Positions 24,126 through 31,799 of a stretch of 42,693 bases of DNA are shown piece by piece. The translations under genes were made by a program, and so were the position numbers. Under the pieces are notes generated by a model, which had not been told where the DNA came from, ran no database searches, and was given only the letters and a program-made list of their open reading frames with translations. Origin of the DNA: a virus; IMG/VR virus record IMGVR_UViG_3300034095_000192, positions 1 through 42,693 of that record. One strand, 5' to 3'. Within the stretch, counting starts at the first letter, position 1; every line of letters begins with the position of its first letter.

Positions 24126-25188
24126 GCTTTATAGCCGCTCCCATGCCTTGACGACCAACAGCTTCTTTACGCACTGCAACCATAAGCTGCCTTAGATATT
24201 CAGCACCTGCTTTAGATGAACCATTACCCAGAGCACTAACCACATCAGCAGGGATAATATAGGCACCATCACCAAGAGGAATTTGACCCCCATGTGCCAG
24301 AGCTGTAATACCACCAGTAGCTCTACCTATACTTCCAAGACCTCCTAATGGGCCTGTACCATCTGACAACCCCGCTGCTCTTACTCCGGCTAATCCAGAA
24401 CCCCCTTGATTAGCAAAATCCAAACCTCGTGCTTTATCTTCACTTGCGGCTTTAGCTGCAGCATCTTGGGCGTCTATTATACCTTTACCTGTGTACTCAG
24501 TACCTGCAACTCCTGCTAAACCTTTAAGCCCTGTGCTTACCTGATCTCCTGTTATAGTGTGTCCTGTTAACTCAGACCCTGTTTGTGCTACGCTATCTAA
24601 AACTCCTGTAGAAGGTGTAGAAGGTGCAATACTTGATACCGATGGGGTTCCTGTTGAACTAAATGGCCCAGAAGGGGTAGTGGGCGACATACTAGCAAGA
24701 GGTCCTGAAGGAGCAGCAGGAGACATGGGTCCTGCGGGGGTAGTATTTACTGGTGTTGCTGGTCCTGTTGCTGGAGTAGGGCCTATAGCCCCCATAGTAC
24801 CACCAGCAACGGCTCCTGTAGCACCTCCCATTAAAGCGCCTTTACTTACATCTTGTCCGCCAACAGCAGAACTTGCAGCACCACCAGCGGCACCAGCAAC
24901 CCCTCCAACTACAGCTCCTGTAGCTACAGGACCTACTGCGGAAACAAGAGGTGCAGCAACCGCAGCTCCCAAACCCGGAGCTACTCCGCCAGTTACTGCT
25001 CCACCAGCTGCTCCCATAAGGGCACCTTTACCTATATCCTCTCCTGAAGCTGCTGCTTTTATAGTCCCTATAGCCGCTCCACCCACCGTACCTACTGTTG
25101 CGCCCCCAAGTATAGCCGCTGATGTACCTGCTAAAAGACCGCCAGAAACTGTTGCTCCTACTGTTGTTAACGCCGCTATAAGACTCAT
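24115..25188 (-). CDS. Glycine-zipper ejection/membrane-active virion protein
   Basis: The product is 357 residues. The first 135 residues are almost entirely Gly, Ala and Val with repeated units (DIGKGALMGAAGGAVTGG and DVSKGALMGGATGAVAGG, about 57 residues apart) that form glycine zippers. A Pro/Thr/Ser-rich linker follows (SPTTPSGPFSSTGTPS). The C-terminus has GGITALAHGGQIPLGDGAYI, then IPADVVSALGNGS and a helix with LMVAVRKEA. The last block is shared with the 461-residue protein upstream. I infer a protein able to insert into or cross the host membrane during DNA delivery. Confidence 0.65.
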   Translation of the reverse strand: MSLIAALTTVGATVSGGLLAGTSAAILGGATVGTVGGAAIGTIKAAASGEDIGKGALMGAAGGAVTGGVAPGLGAAVAAPLVSAVGPVATGAVVGGVAGAAGGAASSAVGGQDVSKGALMGGATGAVAGGTMGAIGPTPATGPATPVNTTPAGPMSPAAPSGPLASMSPTTPSGPFSSTGTPSVSSIAPSTPSTGVLDSVAQTGSELTGHTITGDQVSTGLKGLAGVAGTEYTGKGIIDAQDAAAKAASEDKARGLDFANQGGSGLAGVRAAGLSDGTGPLGGLGSIGRATGGITALAHGGQIPLGDGAYIIPADVVSALGNGSSKAGAEYLRQLMVAVRKEAVGRQGMGAAIKHVS

Positions 25189-25631
25189 TGTTGTGCTCCT
25201 ATTTTTAATTGGTTGTCCAAATACTCCGTCATAGTATTAAACGACAGTAGCTCAACGACATTATCATCATCTTGTTCTTCACAATGGTGGATAGTAGCAA
25301 ATTCTACTTCTTCGTGCACATATACTACACGGTGCGTTCCAGCAGGTGTTACAAACATATCAGGGGCTATAACTTCTTGAGACTCACCTTCAGCATTTAG
25401 CATGGTAATATGCCCTCTAAAAGCCACAGATATATGATCTGTTTTATGCACTCTGGTAGTAAACAAACAACCCGCTGGAACAATAATTCTACGCCCATAT
25501 AAATTTTTGGTATGGTAATGGGTCAAAGGCGTCTCTGCAGAACCTAACTCTCCGCTGTCCACTCCAGCTTGTATGCGTACAGCAAGCTCATCAATAGAGT
25601 TTATAGTGTCTTGAGTCTGGAGGGAGTTCAC
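25185..25631 (-). CDS. Cupin-domain protein
   Basis: The product is 148 residues. Both cupin motifs are visible: RRIIVPAGCLFTTRVHKTDH ... GHITML, then APDMFVTPAGTHRVVYVHEE, ending FATIHHC. Histidines are present at metal-ligand positions. Short cupins of this kind occur in the structural clusters of many aquatic phages, with unknown substrate. It is joined by ATGA overlaps to the two glycine-rich ejection proteins, which suggests a virion or assembly role. Confidence 0.8.
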   Translation of the reverse strand: MNSLQTQDTINSIDELAVRIQAGVDSGELGSAETPLTHYHTKNLYGRRIIVPAGCLFTTRVHKTDHISVAFRGHITMLNAEGESQEVIAPDMFVTPAGTHRVVYVHEEVEFATIHHCEEQDDDNVVELLSFNTMTEYLDNQLKIGAQQ

Positions 25632-27013
25632 GCTTTCTTACCCTTCATAGCCCTTGCAATCATTTTATCAGCCGCTAGTTTACCACTGTCCTGTTTAATT
25701 TGGGTCTTCTTACCATGAGAAGCTTGACGTACTATAGGCAGTAAGTTGTCTAATAACTTGGCTCCTTCTTCAGGATCACCAAAACCTAACATACGTACTA
25801 GATCAGGCGGTACAACAAACTCTCCATCAGCCAATCTGATTTCTTCTTCCCCATCTATATTAGCAGCGATGTCATCAGACATTCCATCACCGGGGCCGTC
25901 TAAAAAACCGCCATCCTTATAGTAATCTAGTACTTCATGACGTTGTGGAGTAGCCGCAGCATAAGGTTGGGCACTATGTATTTGAGACTGGGGGTAGGTG
26001 TTATTTGGGTTTACAGGTTGAGTATTGATATACCCCCCATGTGCCAGCCCTAGTTCATTTTTAATTTCGTTTTGTTCATAAGGTATATCTACTTTCTCCA
26101 TTACACCAACGTACTTAGGAGGTAAAACAGCCGATACTTGAGTTCCACCAATAGGTAGTTGTACTGTCATAGCACCACCAGCAGCAGCCCCTCTAGGGTT
26201 AATAATGTTCTGTATATAGTCTCGTTGTGCAGCGTTATTAGGGTTATTAAGGGCTGCTAGTGGAGGTAACTCATAGCCTAAGCTTGCAAAGTACTGTTGT
26301 TGATCTAAGGCATTGGCGTCAGCTAAGGCTTGTTGTTGTTTAGCTAGTTCTCTCTCCGCATTACCTTGCTGTATCATATCAGTAGCCGCAGTACCTAATG
26401 CAGTACCTGCACCTACAGGGTAGAGTAAAGACTCCATACCTGCTTTAGTGCCCATACCCGAAGCTTGTTGAGAAAGTGCGTCCTTAGCTACAGCCCCATA
26501 ACCCCGTGCAGGGATAGATGTACTTACTCCGTTAGATACATTAGTAATAGCATCGCTAGTGCCCGCTACGGATTTACCTAAACCTGCTTTACCCGCTGAG
26601 TCTAACCCTGCTCCAGTGGTTGGATTGAAACTACCAACACCACCATAACCACCAAACCCACCAGATATCGCTCCACCTAGTGCGCCAGAACCAAAGCCTT
26701 TACCTTCAGCAGAACTTAGTGCTCCACCTAATAAAGCTCCTTGACCTGCACCTAAACCTACCCCAGTTAAAGCCCCACCACCTAAAGCAGCGGCACCAGC
26801 TCCACCTGTTAAAGCACCCGCAATACCTATAAATCCAGTGGTTAGTACGTTTTTCCATGCAAATGCTTCAGGGAGTCCGGTATCGGGGTTAACTGATATA
26901 GGGCCTAGTAAGGCTTGGAGCCCAGCAAGTTCTTCGTTATTTACATGTAGTAAGGTGTCATCGCCTTTACGCCCTAGAGCTGAGATGCCTTTTGCAGTTT
27001 GGTTATATGCCAT
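25628..27013 (-). CDS. Glycine-rich virion protein with shared C-terminal module
   Basis: The product is 461 residues. The N-terminus (GRKGDDTLLHVNNEELAGLQ, then NPDTGLPEAF) is a pattern I associate with virion proteins of aquatic phages. Residues about 50-130 are a Gly/Ala membrane-like region (GALTGGAGAAALGGGALTG). The C-terminal 110 residues carry LAHGGYINTQ, YYKDGGFLDGPGDGMSDD, and DGEFVVPPDLVRMLGFGDPE followed by IVRQASHGKK. This last block is homologous to the end of the 357-residue protein. A role in DNA ejection or as an internal virion component is inferred from composition and place. Confidence 0.65.
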   Translation of the reverse strand: MAYNQTAKGISALGRKGDDTLLHVNNEELAGLQALLGPISVNPDTGLPEAFAWKNVLTTGFIGIAGALTGGAGAAALGGGALTGVGLGAGQGALLGGALSSAEGKGFGSGALGGAISGGFGGYGGVGSFNPTTGAGLDSAGKAGLGKSVAGTSDAITNVSNGVSTSIPARGYGAVAKDALSQQASGMGTKAGMESLLYPVGAGTALGTAATDMIQQGNAERELAKQQQALADANALDQQQYFASLGYELPPLAALNNPNNAAQRDYIQNIINPRGAAAGGAMTVQLPIGGTQVSAVLPPKYVGVMEKVDIPYEQNEIKNELGLAHGGYINTQPVNPNNTYPQSQIHSAQPYAAATPQRHEVLDYYKDGGFLDGPGDGMSDDIAANIDGEEEIRLADGEFVVPPDLVRMLGFGDPEEGAKLLDNLLPIVRQASHGKKTQIKQDSGKLAADKMIARAMKGKKA

Positions 27014-27022
27014 ATTTATTCT

Positions 27023-27355
27023 CTATACAATTTTAAGGGTGCCAGCACTATTCCAAACATCACCAGAACTTAGCCCAGTATTAGCCGTTGGAAGGTCTAT
27101 AATATTAACAATCGTTTTACCAACTAGGGCGTTAAGTGGGTCTATTATATGCTCTATAGAAGCCACAGGCTGTAGTGCACCGGACCCTGTTAAAGTAAGC
27201 ACAAGTTCAGTCCCCCGTAAATGCCCCGGATTAGCCTGTTGTTGTATGTAGTAGTTCAAGAGCCTTATTAAAGAGTTCATATACTGCACATCATATTCCA
27301 AAGGGGGCAGAGGCAGTACATCAGGAGTTGGAATACTAAAGCCGGGATTTTTCAT
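27023..27355 (-). CDS. Small tail/virion hypothetical protein
   Basis: The product is 110 residues. It has a proline-rich start (PTPDVLPLPPLEYD), a helix (YMNSLIRLLNYYIQQQ) and a beta-rich end closing with LSSGDVWNSAGTLKIV. That ending is a common closing pattern of phage tail-associated proteins. It lies between the nozzle-like gene and the ejection block, so a tail accessory role is likely but not proven. Confidence 0.55.
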   Translation of the reverse strand: MKNPGFSIPTPDVLPLPPLEYDVQYMNSLIRLLNYYIQQQANPGHLRGTELVLTLTGSGALQPVASIEHIIDPLNALVGKTIVNIIDLPTANTGLSSGDVWNSAGTLKIV

Positions 27356-27357
27356 AC

Positions 27358-29604
27358 TTACCCTCTACGTCCATCAGGCTGTACTTCTAATCTAGGAGTT
27401 CCCAACTGCCACTTTATACCTAAGTCCTCACTACTAATTCTAAAGGCTATTTGTCTACCTCTTAAACGTATCCATATTTGATCGGTATAATCATACACCT
27501 GTGTAGTCACCTTATTACCTGCAGTTATAGCGGCCTCAGTAGAAAGAAATGCGCCTTGCCCCGGAAAGTTTTTAGCAGAGATAGTCATTGTAATAGAAGG
27601 AGCAGGTACAGTAGAACCAATAAAGTCAACGTCAGGAATAACTCGCTTAACAAAAGAGAACTGATCGCCTTCACCAATATCAAAATTGGCACTCTCTATA
27701 TAACTTGAAATCGCACTAGGAGGGTTAGTTAACCCGTTATCCACACTACTCTCATGTTGTACCAACCTACCATCAACAGTCGCCCAAGGAAGCCCTTGTA
27801 TATGCGAGTCTAACCATGCAGTGCGTTGCATCTGTCCATAGTACCAAAGTTTTTCAAGGTAGTTGTAAATGACATAACGGTCAATAACCTCAGAGTCTGC
27901 AGAAGGATAGAACCACCAAATCTCATTGTACTTCTCATTAGTACCAGAACATACCTGAGCCGATTGGTCGGTATTAAAGTCATCAAATATATACTGTCTT
28001 AAAGAACAAGGAAGCGTGTCTACACGCCCGGAATAAGCATAGAATTTGTCAATACCCATCCAGTAAGTGATACCGTTAGCTGTTGTTGCAGCATTAGGCG
28101 AAGCTATAGTTACCTCAGCAGAGATAAGGTTAAACCCAAATATAAAAGGCTGCCCCTGATACTGCATAGAATAAATAGCAGAGTCTGTCCAAACAATAAC
28201 TTCTTTACGGGTCTTCTCTGAGGTAACTATCTCACTACCATTTGTAAGCCTATAGAAACCAGCGGTGTTAGTTATATCAGCAGGGTCCCAAATAAGTGGG
28301 TTTTCTTGATCGCACCATTGGACTAATAAAGGGTCTCTACGAGCATTAATTGCTTTTCCTGTAGTAGCTCCTGAACCTGTGCCTGTAGCTGTAAAATACT
28401 GCCCTATTTCGTTTTTAGAAGCACCGAGCAGAGTAAAATCTGTAGTGCCTACAGTGTCAATAACGTAAGGGATACCTAGCTCAAAACTACCCGCAAGAAC
28501 TACAGGGAGCGTAGGATCATTAGCACCTAGTACCACAACATGGCGTTCTTCAGTAACAAACACACGAGTACCCACAGCAGGAGCAAACCCATCAGTTCCT
28601 CCTATAGCACGAATATTAATCCCCCTACCTGCTACCTGACCGCTTAACGAAACATTAGTCCCAGCATAGTAGTAGACAGGACCGTACTCAGAGTTAAAGA
28701 ACAAGTCTTGCCCAAAGGTATCAGCACTCCACAAACGAAGCTCATCTTCAATACCATTACTCTGATAGGGGGTATTCCACCCATGATTGCCGTTCCAAGG
28801 ACCTGCACCCCAACCAGCCCCAAAGCTAGTAGTATTTAACCCAGTAGTTGCTTGATAAGCCGCTACAACAGGAGCAGAGCCACCACCTGCAGTTACCGCA
28901 GTGGATTGAACCCCAGTATCTATATTGATATAGGCTGAGTCAGCGTAGTTGATTTTGTATTCTTTATTAAGTACAGCCGTACTATACGGACCAAACGCCG
29001 TAGCCCCACTAAAGGTTACAAAGTCATTAGGTGTCGCATTATTATAAGGAGAGCTTACTGTAAGCCAAGAGCTTGTTACCGGATCAGTTGCAATATGTGT
29101 AGCCGCAGTAGTTCCATTGTATCCACGAATACAACCTGATAAAGTATTAACCGCTGCAGTGCTTACCCATATCTCTTCGGAGCCTATTTTAATAACATAA
29201 GGCGTTAAGCGAACAAAAGACGTACCACTAACAACATTAAAAGACGTAGCTGTAGCTGTAATATTAGAACTAAGCGTAGAATATATAGGTAGAAAAGGGT
29301 TTGCAGGTAGGTCTAAAGTAACTCGTATTGGAGTGATGTCAAAGTATGCACCACCAGAGTATATGTAGTATTTTAAGTTAGTGCCTACGCCAAGTAAGTA
29401 GTACCCAGATAAAGTAACCCACTCTACAATATGTTTACAATCACCAAGAAATGTAGCTGATGTAGCGGGCGCCCACCCTCCTAGCTTTTCAGGCATACCT
29501 GAACGGAAACGTATCTTATCACAGGCATACCAACCACCTGTGTTAGCTAAATCTGTAGACTCTCTTGATACACCCGGCCTAAATTGTAGGTATTGTAAAG
29601 GCAT
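27358..29604 (-). CDS. Tail nozzle / head-closure-like protein
   Basis: The product is 748 residues. It opens with LQFRPGVSRESTDLANTGGW, then YACDKIRFRSGMPEKLGGW and NLKYYIYSGGAYFDITPI, a pattern known from large proteins of podovirus-like tails. The protein appears to be all beta, compatible with the propeller-type nozzle of T7 gp12 or P22 gp10. Near residues 370-420 it has an inserted phage module (IDTVGTTDFTLLGA ... GQYFTATGTGSGA). It lies between tail-tip and ejection genes, as expected for a nozzle. The fold assignment is by pattern only. Confidence 0.7.
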   Translation of the reverse strand: MPLQYLQFRPGVSRESTDLANTGGWYACDKIRFRSGMPEKLGGWAPATSATFLGDCKHIVEWVTLSGYYLLGVGTNLKYYIYSGGAYFDITPIRVTLDLPANPFLPIYSTLSSNITATATSFNVVSGTSFVRLTPYVIKIGSEEIWVSTAAVNTLSGCIRGYNGTTAATHIATDPVTSSWLTVSSPYNNATPNDFVTFSGATAFGPYSTAVLNKEYKINYADSAYINIDTGVQSTAVTAGGGSAPVVAAYQATTGLNTTSFGAGWGAGPWNGNHGWNTPYQSNGIEDELRLWSADTFGQDLFFNSEYGPVYYYAGTNVSLSGQVAGRGINIRAIGGTDGFAPAVGTRVFVTEERHVVVLGANDPTLPVVLAGSFELGIPYVIDTVGTTDFTLLGASKNEIGQYFTATGTGSGATTGKAINARRDPLLVQWCDQENPLIWDPADITNTAGFYRLTNGSEIVTSEKTRKEVIVWTDSAIYSMQYQGQPFIFGFNLISAEVTIASPNAATTANGITYWMGIDKFYAYSGRVDTLPCSLRQYIFDDFNTDQSAQVCSGTNEKYNEIWWFYPSADSEVIDRYVIYNYLEKLWYYGQMQRTAWLDSHIQGLPWATVDGRLVQHESSVDNGLTNPPSAISSYIESANFDIGEGDQFSFVKRVIPDVDFIGSTVPAPSITMTISAKNFPGQGAFLSTEAAITAGNKVTTQVYDYTDQIWIRLRGRQIAFRISSEDLGIKWQLGTPRLEVQPDGRRG

Positions 29605-29617
29605 CTATGTGCCTCCG

Positions 29618-30208
29618 TTATATGCTTAGGACAAAGTTAATAGGGGCGAACTTACTACTTGCGGATACACTATTTATTTGAGTCTGTATATTACTAGTTG
29701 CCCCACTTAAGTAGCCTAATTCTGTAGCTGTAACTGCAGAGCCTATCAATATACCAAGAGCGTCTGTTATAACCGCAACATTAGGCGCATAAGTAGAAAG
29801 TACATTATCGTTAGCTGTATAGAAATCAACACCATCCGTATAGACTATTGTTGATATCCCCGGAATAATTGTAATTCCTACACTGCCTACTGCCGTAGTT
29901 ATTATCTCAACGTCACTATCAGAATCATTAGCAACCACATATACTTTAGATACAGCAGGGGCTAGTATCTGCCTTGCCACTCCGGGGGTTCCCGTTACAT
30001 TAAGTACCATTTGTCTAGACTGATCGGACACCCCATTTAAAGAGGTTAAGGTTACATTGCCCGCAGTTACATCTATACTGGCTAAACCTGCAATGGCTTG
30101 CTCTATAAGGGTGCCTAAGTTTGTATTAGTTGTTATACCCCACTGGTTGGCTTGCTCACCAGAAGCAATGAGTTCTATACGTAAATTAGAGCTATAGGTA
30201 CTTGGCAT
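29618..30208 (-). CDS. Tail-fibre/appendage-like protein
   Basis: The product is 196 residues. The start (YSSNLRIELIASGEQANQWG, then TTNTNLGTLIEQAIAG) is a well-known N-terminal signature of phage tail appendage proteins. The rest is beta-rich, ending in a short GYLSGATSNIQTQINS segment typical of fibre shafts. At under 200 residues it lacks a large receptor-binding domain, so it may be a connector or truncated fibre. The three RCC1 proteins upstream may supply the adhesive part. Confidence 0.65.
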   Translation of the reverse strand: MPSTYSSNLRIELIASGEQANQWGITTNTNLGTLIEQAIAGLASIDVTAGNVTLTSLNGVSDQSRQMVLNVTGTPGVARQILAPAVSKVYVVANDSDSDVEIITTAVGSVGITIIPGISTIVYTDGVDFYTANDNVLSTYAPNVAVITDALGILIGSAVTATELGYLSGATSNIQTQINSVSASSKFAPINFVLSI

Positions 30209-30219
30209 CTTTGTATCTC

Positions 30220-30705
30220 TTAAGTGGGTATGTCAGTCCAGTCAGGGTTCTGAACGGTGTTTATTTCAGTCCAACCTGATGATTGCGTTGTGTTTATGCT
30301 CGTCCAATTAGCGTTCTGCGATGGGTCTATTTTGTTCCACATGCGCATAGAATGCAAGGTTAATTGCATGTTTTGGCTCCCTAGTGTAGGAGCTACAGCC
30401 TCTTTAGTGCTGTTTTGTGTTAGCGTTAAAGACTGGCCTATTAGTTCGTAATTAGATGCAGCCGTAACGGATACGGAATTTTGTACTAAAGTAAGGCTCT
30501 GCCCTGCTAATGTTGTGGCTAAAGCAACGGCTACTGGATTTAACGTAAGGGCTAGGGCACTCTGCCCTGCAAGCAATGTAACACTACCTGCGGTTACACC
30601 TACAGATGTTTGGGATAGAGTAGCGTTTTGCCCCGTTAAAACGACAGAGGCGCTTAGTATTATGCTCGCTAGTGGAGCACTTGCAATAGGGTTAAAGCCT
30701 AACAT
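30220..30705 (-). CDS. Repeat-rich tail-associated protein
   Basis: The product is 161 residues. After FNPIASAPLASIILSAS it has four to five units of about 20 residues based on GQSLTLxQNSVSVTA. It then ends with three shorter units built on W-x-x-I-x-T-x-Q (NANWTSINTTQ, SGWTEINTVQ, PDWTDIPT). The C-terminal Trp repeat is familiar from phage tail proteins next to fibres. There is no catalytic motif. It follows the endolysin gene with a 3-base gap. Confidence 0.6.
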   Translation of the reverse strand: MLGFNPIASAPLASIILSASVVLTGQNATLSQTSVGVTAGSVTLLAGQSALALTLNPVAVALATTLAGQSLTLVQNSVSVTAASNYELIGQSLTLTQNSTKEAVAPTLGSQNMQLTLHSMRMWNKIDPSQNANWTSINTTQSSGWTEINTVQNPDWTDIPT

Positions 30706-30708
30706 GTG

Positions 30709-31158
30709 TTAGGCACTTAAAAAAAGATTCATTTCAGCTTTCCGCCTACGTGTTAGACCCGCTAATGACTTACCTTTGGCTTTATCCCAGCGAAGAAACT
30801 GCGGAGCTATTAAGTCGGGTGCAGTTCCTGCATTTAGCATTTTTACCAAAGTGGAAGACGCAAAGTTTCCTTGGCCTATATTATAACACAGGGATATGCA
30901 AGCATCAAATTGACTTTGCTGTATAGGTATAGTAAGCGCCTTGTTAACTGCACTTTCAAAAGTATTTAGATCGTGATGTAGGTACATATCTCCTACAGCT
31001 TCTGTTATTTTGGGGTCTGACAGCTTTACTGCTTTCCCATCAGGGTATCGAGTAGTTCCCCAGCCTATAGTAGGTACACCTGCGGCACAAAGATAAGGCG
31101 CCGCTCTAAAACTTTCAAACTCTTTAATAAGAGCTACACCCTTGCTAGAAACTTCCAT
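30709..31158 (-). CDS. Endolysin, T4-type lysozyme (GH24)
   Basis: The product is 149 residues and hydrolyses peptidoglycan at lysis. The catalytic triad spacing E-8-C-5-T is present (E15, C24, T30, within FESFRAAPYLCAAGVPTIGW), with Cys in the position of T4 Asp20. It is followed by FDACISLCYNIGQGNF and a C-terminal WDKAKGKSLAGLTRRRKAE, all typical of this family. No signal-anchor is seen at the N-terminus, so release should depend on a holin. It starts in a one-base overlap with the Rz stop. Confidence 0.93.
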   Translation of the reverse strand: MEVSSKGVALIKEFESFRAAPYLCAAGVPTIGWGTTRYPDGKAVKLSDPKITEAVGDMYLHHDLNTFESAVNKALTIPIQQSQFDACISLCYNIGQGNFASSTLVKMLNAGTAPDLIAPQFLRWDKAKGKSLAGLTRRRKAEMNLFLSA

Positions 31159-31637
31159 TATCTACTTATCCCACAGTTGCTATCTACCACAAACTTCTGA
31201 CATAGTGCAGCATAGGCTGCTATCTGATCTGCTCTGTAAGCTTCAGACTTGAGAAAGTTTGTAAGTTCGTCTGAAAGTTCGTATCTATCTTCAACGGGGC
31301 TAGTAGTGGTGTTGGTATTATTACCTTTTGTTGCGGTACAACTACTACTTTTCCTGCTGTTGTCGTACATGCGCACAGACTTAAAAGCATCACGCTGGCT
31401 GTTAATAGCATTGATTGTTGATACATTGGCATCCTCCAATTCTTTATTAAGCTTAAGGGCTTCTGTATGTGCCCTATCCGCTTCTTCAGTAAGAGTAGCT
31501 AGTTGTAATTCTGCTTCTCGGTTCATGTCAGCTATACTCTCTGACATTTCTCTAATTTCTGCTTGTGATACTTTATACGCAAAACCGTACCCAGAAGCAA
31601 AACTTGTAACAATAATGGCAACGAATAAGTATGGCAT
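31158..31637 (-). CDS. Rz: Inner-membrane spanin (Rz-like)
   Basis: The product is 159 residues. An N-terminal transmembrane segment (residues 2-20, PYLFVAIIVTSFASGYGFAY) precedes a long periplasmic coiled coil (about 25-95; IADMNREAELQLATLTEEAD). This is the i-spanin architecture that, with Rz1, fuses inner and outer membranes at the last step of lysis. The outer-membrane partner is encoded inside this gene in another frame. It sits between the holin candidate and the endolysin. Confidence 0.85.
   Translation of the reverse strand: MPYLFVAIIVTSFASGYGFAYKVSQAEIREMSESIADMNREAELQLATLTEEADRAHTEALKLNKELEDANVSTINAINSQRDAFKSVRMYDNSRKSSSCTATKGNNTNTTTSPVEDRYELSDELTNFLKSEAYRADQIAAYAALCQKFVVDSNCGISR
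31220..31426 (-). CDS. Rz1: Outer-membrane spanin lipoprotein (Rz1-like), nested in Rz
   Basis: The product is 68 residues and is fully contained in the Rz gene in the +1 frame. The ATG at 31426 (- strand) is chosen because GGAGG (31437-31433) lies 6 bases before it; an ATG two codons upstream abuts the GGAGG too closely. The signal sequence SMLLTASVMLLSLCAC gives a lipobox L17-C18-A19-C20. The mature part has prolines (VVPQQKVIIPTPLLAPL), as in other Rz1 proteins. Start signal, lipobox and location together make this convincing. Confidence 0.85.
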   Translation of the reverse strand: MYQQSMLLTASVMLLSLCACTTTAGKVVVVPQQKVIIPTPLLAPLKIDTNFQTNLQTFSSLKLTEQIR

Positions 31638-31798
31638 CAGTCTTTTAACACTACGCCAAGTCCACCTGCAACACCACCAGCAAGTAGTAATAATTGGTCT
31701 ACAGACTTACCTTGATAGAGTAAAACAGCTCCTACTACAGCAGTCACTACCCAGATAATACCTCGTTTAGTTGAGGCTTCGTGCCATTGTATTTTCAT
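31637..31798 (-). CDS. Holin candidate
   Basis: The product is 53 residues from ATG 31798. The frame extends to a TTG at 31819, inside the neighbouring gene, which is less likely. Two hydrophobic segments (about 13-29, GIIWVVTAVVGAVLLYQ; about 35-51, DQLLLLAGGVAGGLGVVL) are joined by a short polar turn, as in small two-helix holins. It directly precedes the spanin pair and endolysin. I cannot name a family, and the call rests on size, topology and location. Confidence 0.65.
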   Translation of the reverse strand: MKIQWHEASTKRGIIWVVTAVVGAVLLYQGKSVDQLLLLAGGVAGGLGVVLKD

Positions 31799-31799
31799 A

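Noticed and set aside
24557-25234. 225-codon + strand ORF opposite the glycine-rich ejection gene
   Set aside because: It is a proline/alanine shadow of the Gly/Ala codons on the - strand, with no ribosome-binding site and no neighbours on that strand.
28440-28470. TTGACA on the - strand inside the nozzle-like gene
   Set aside because: The best -10 at 17 bases is TTTACT, deep in a coding region with no gene start nearby.
31249-31758. 169-codon + strand ORF across Rz and the holin
   Set aside because: Antisense to three well-supported lysis genes; the Leu/Ser-rich product is a reverse-complement artefact.
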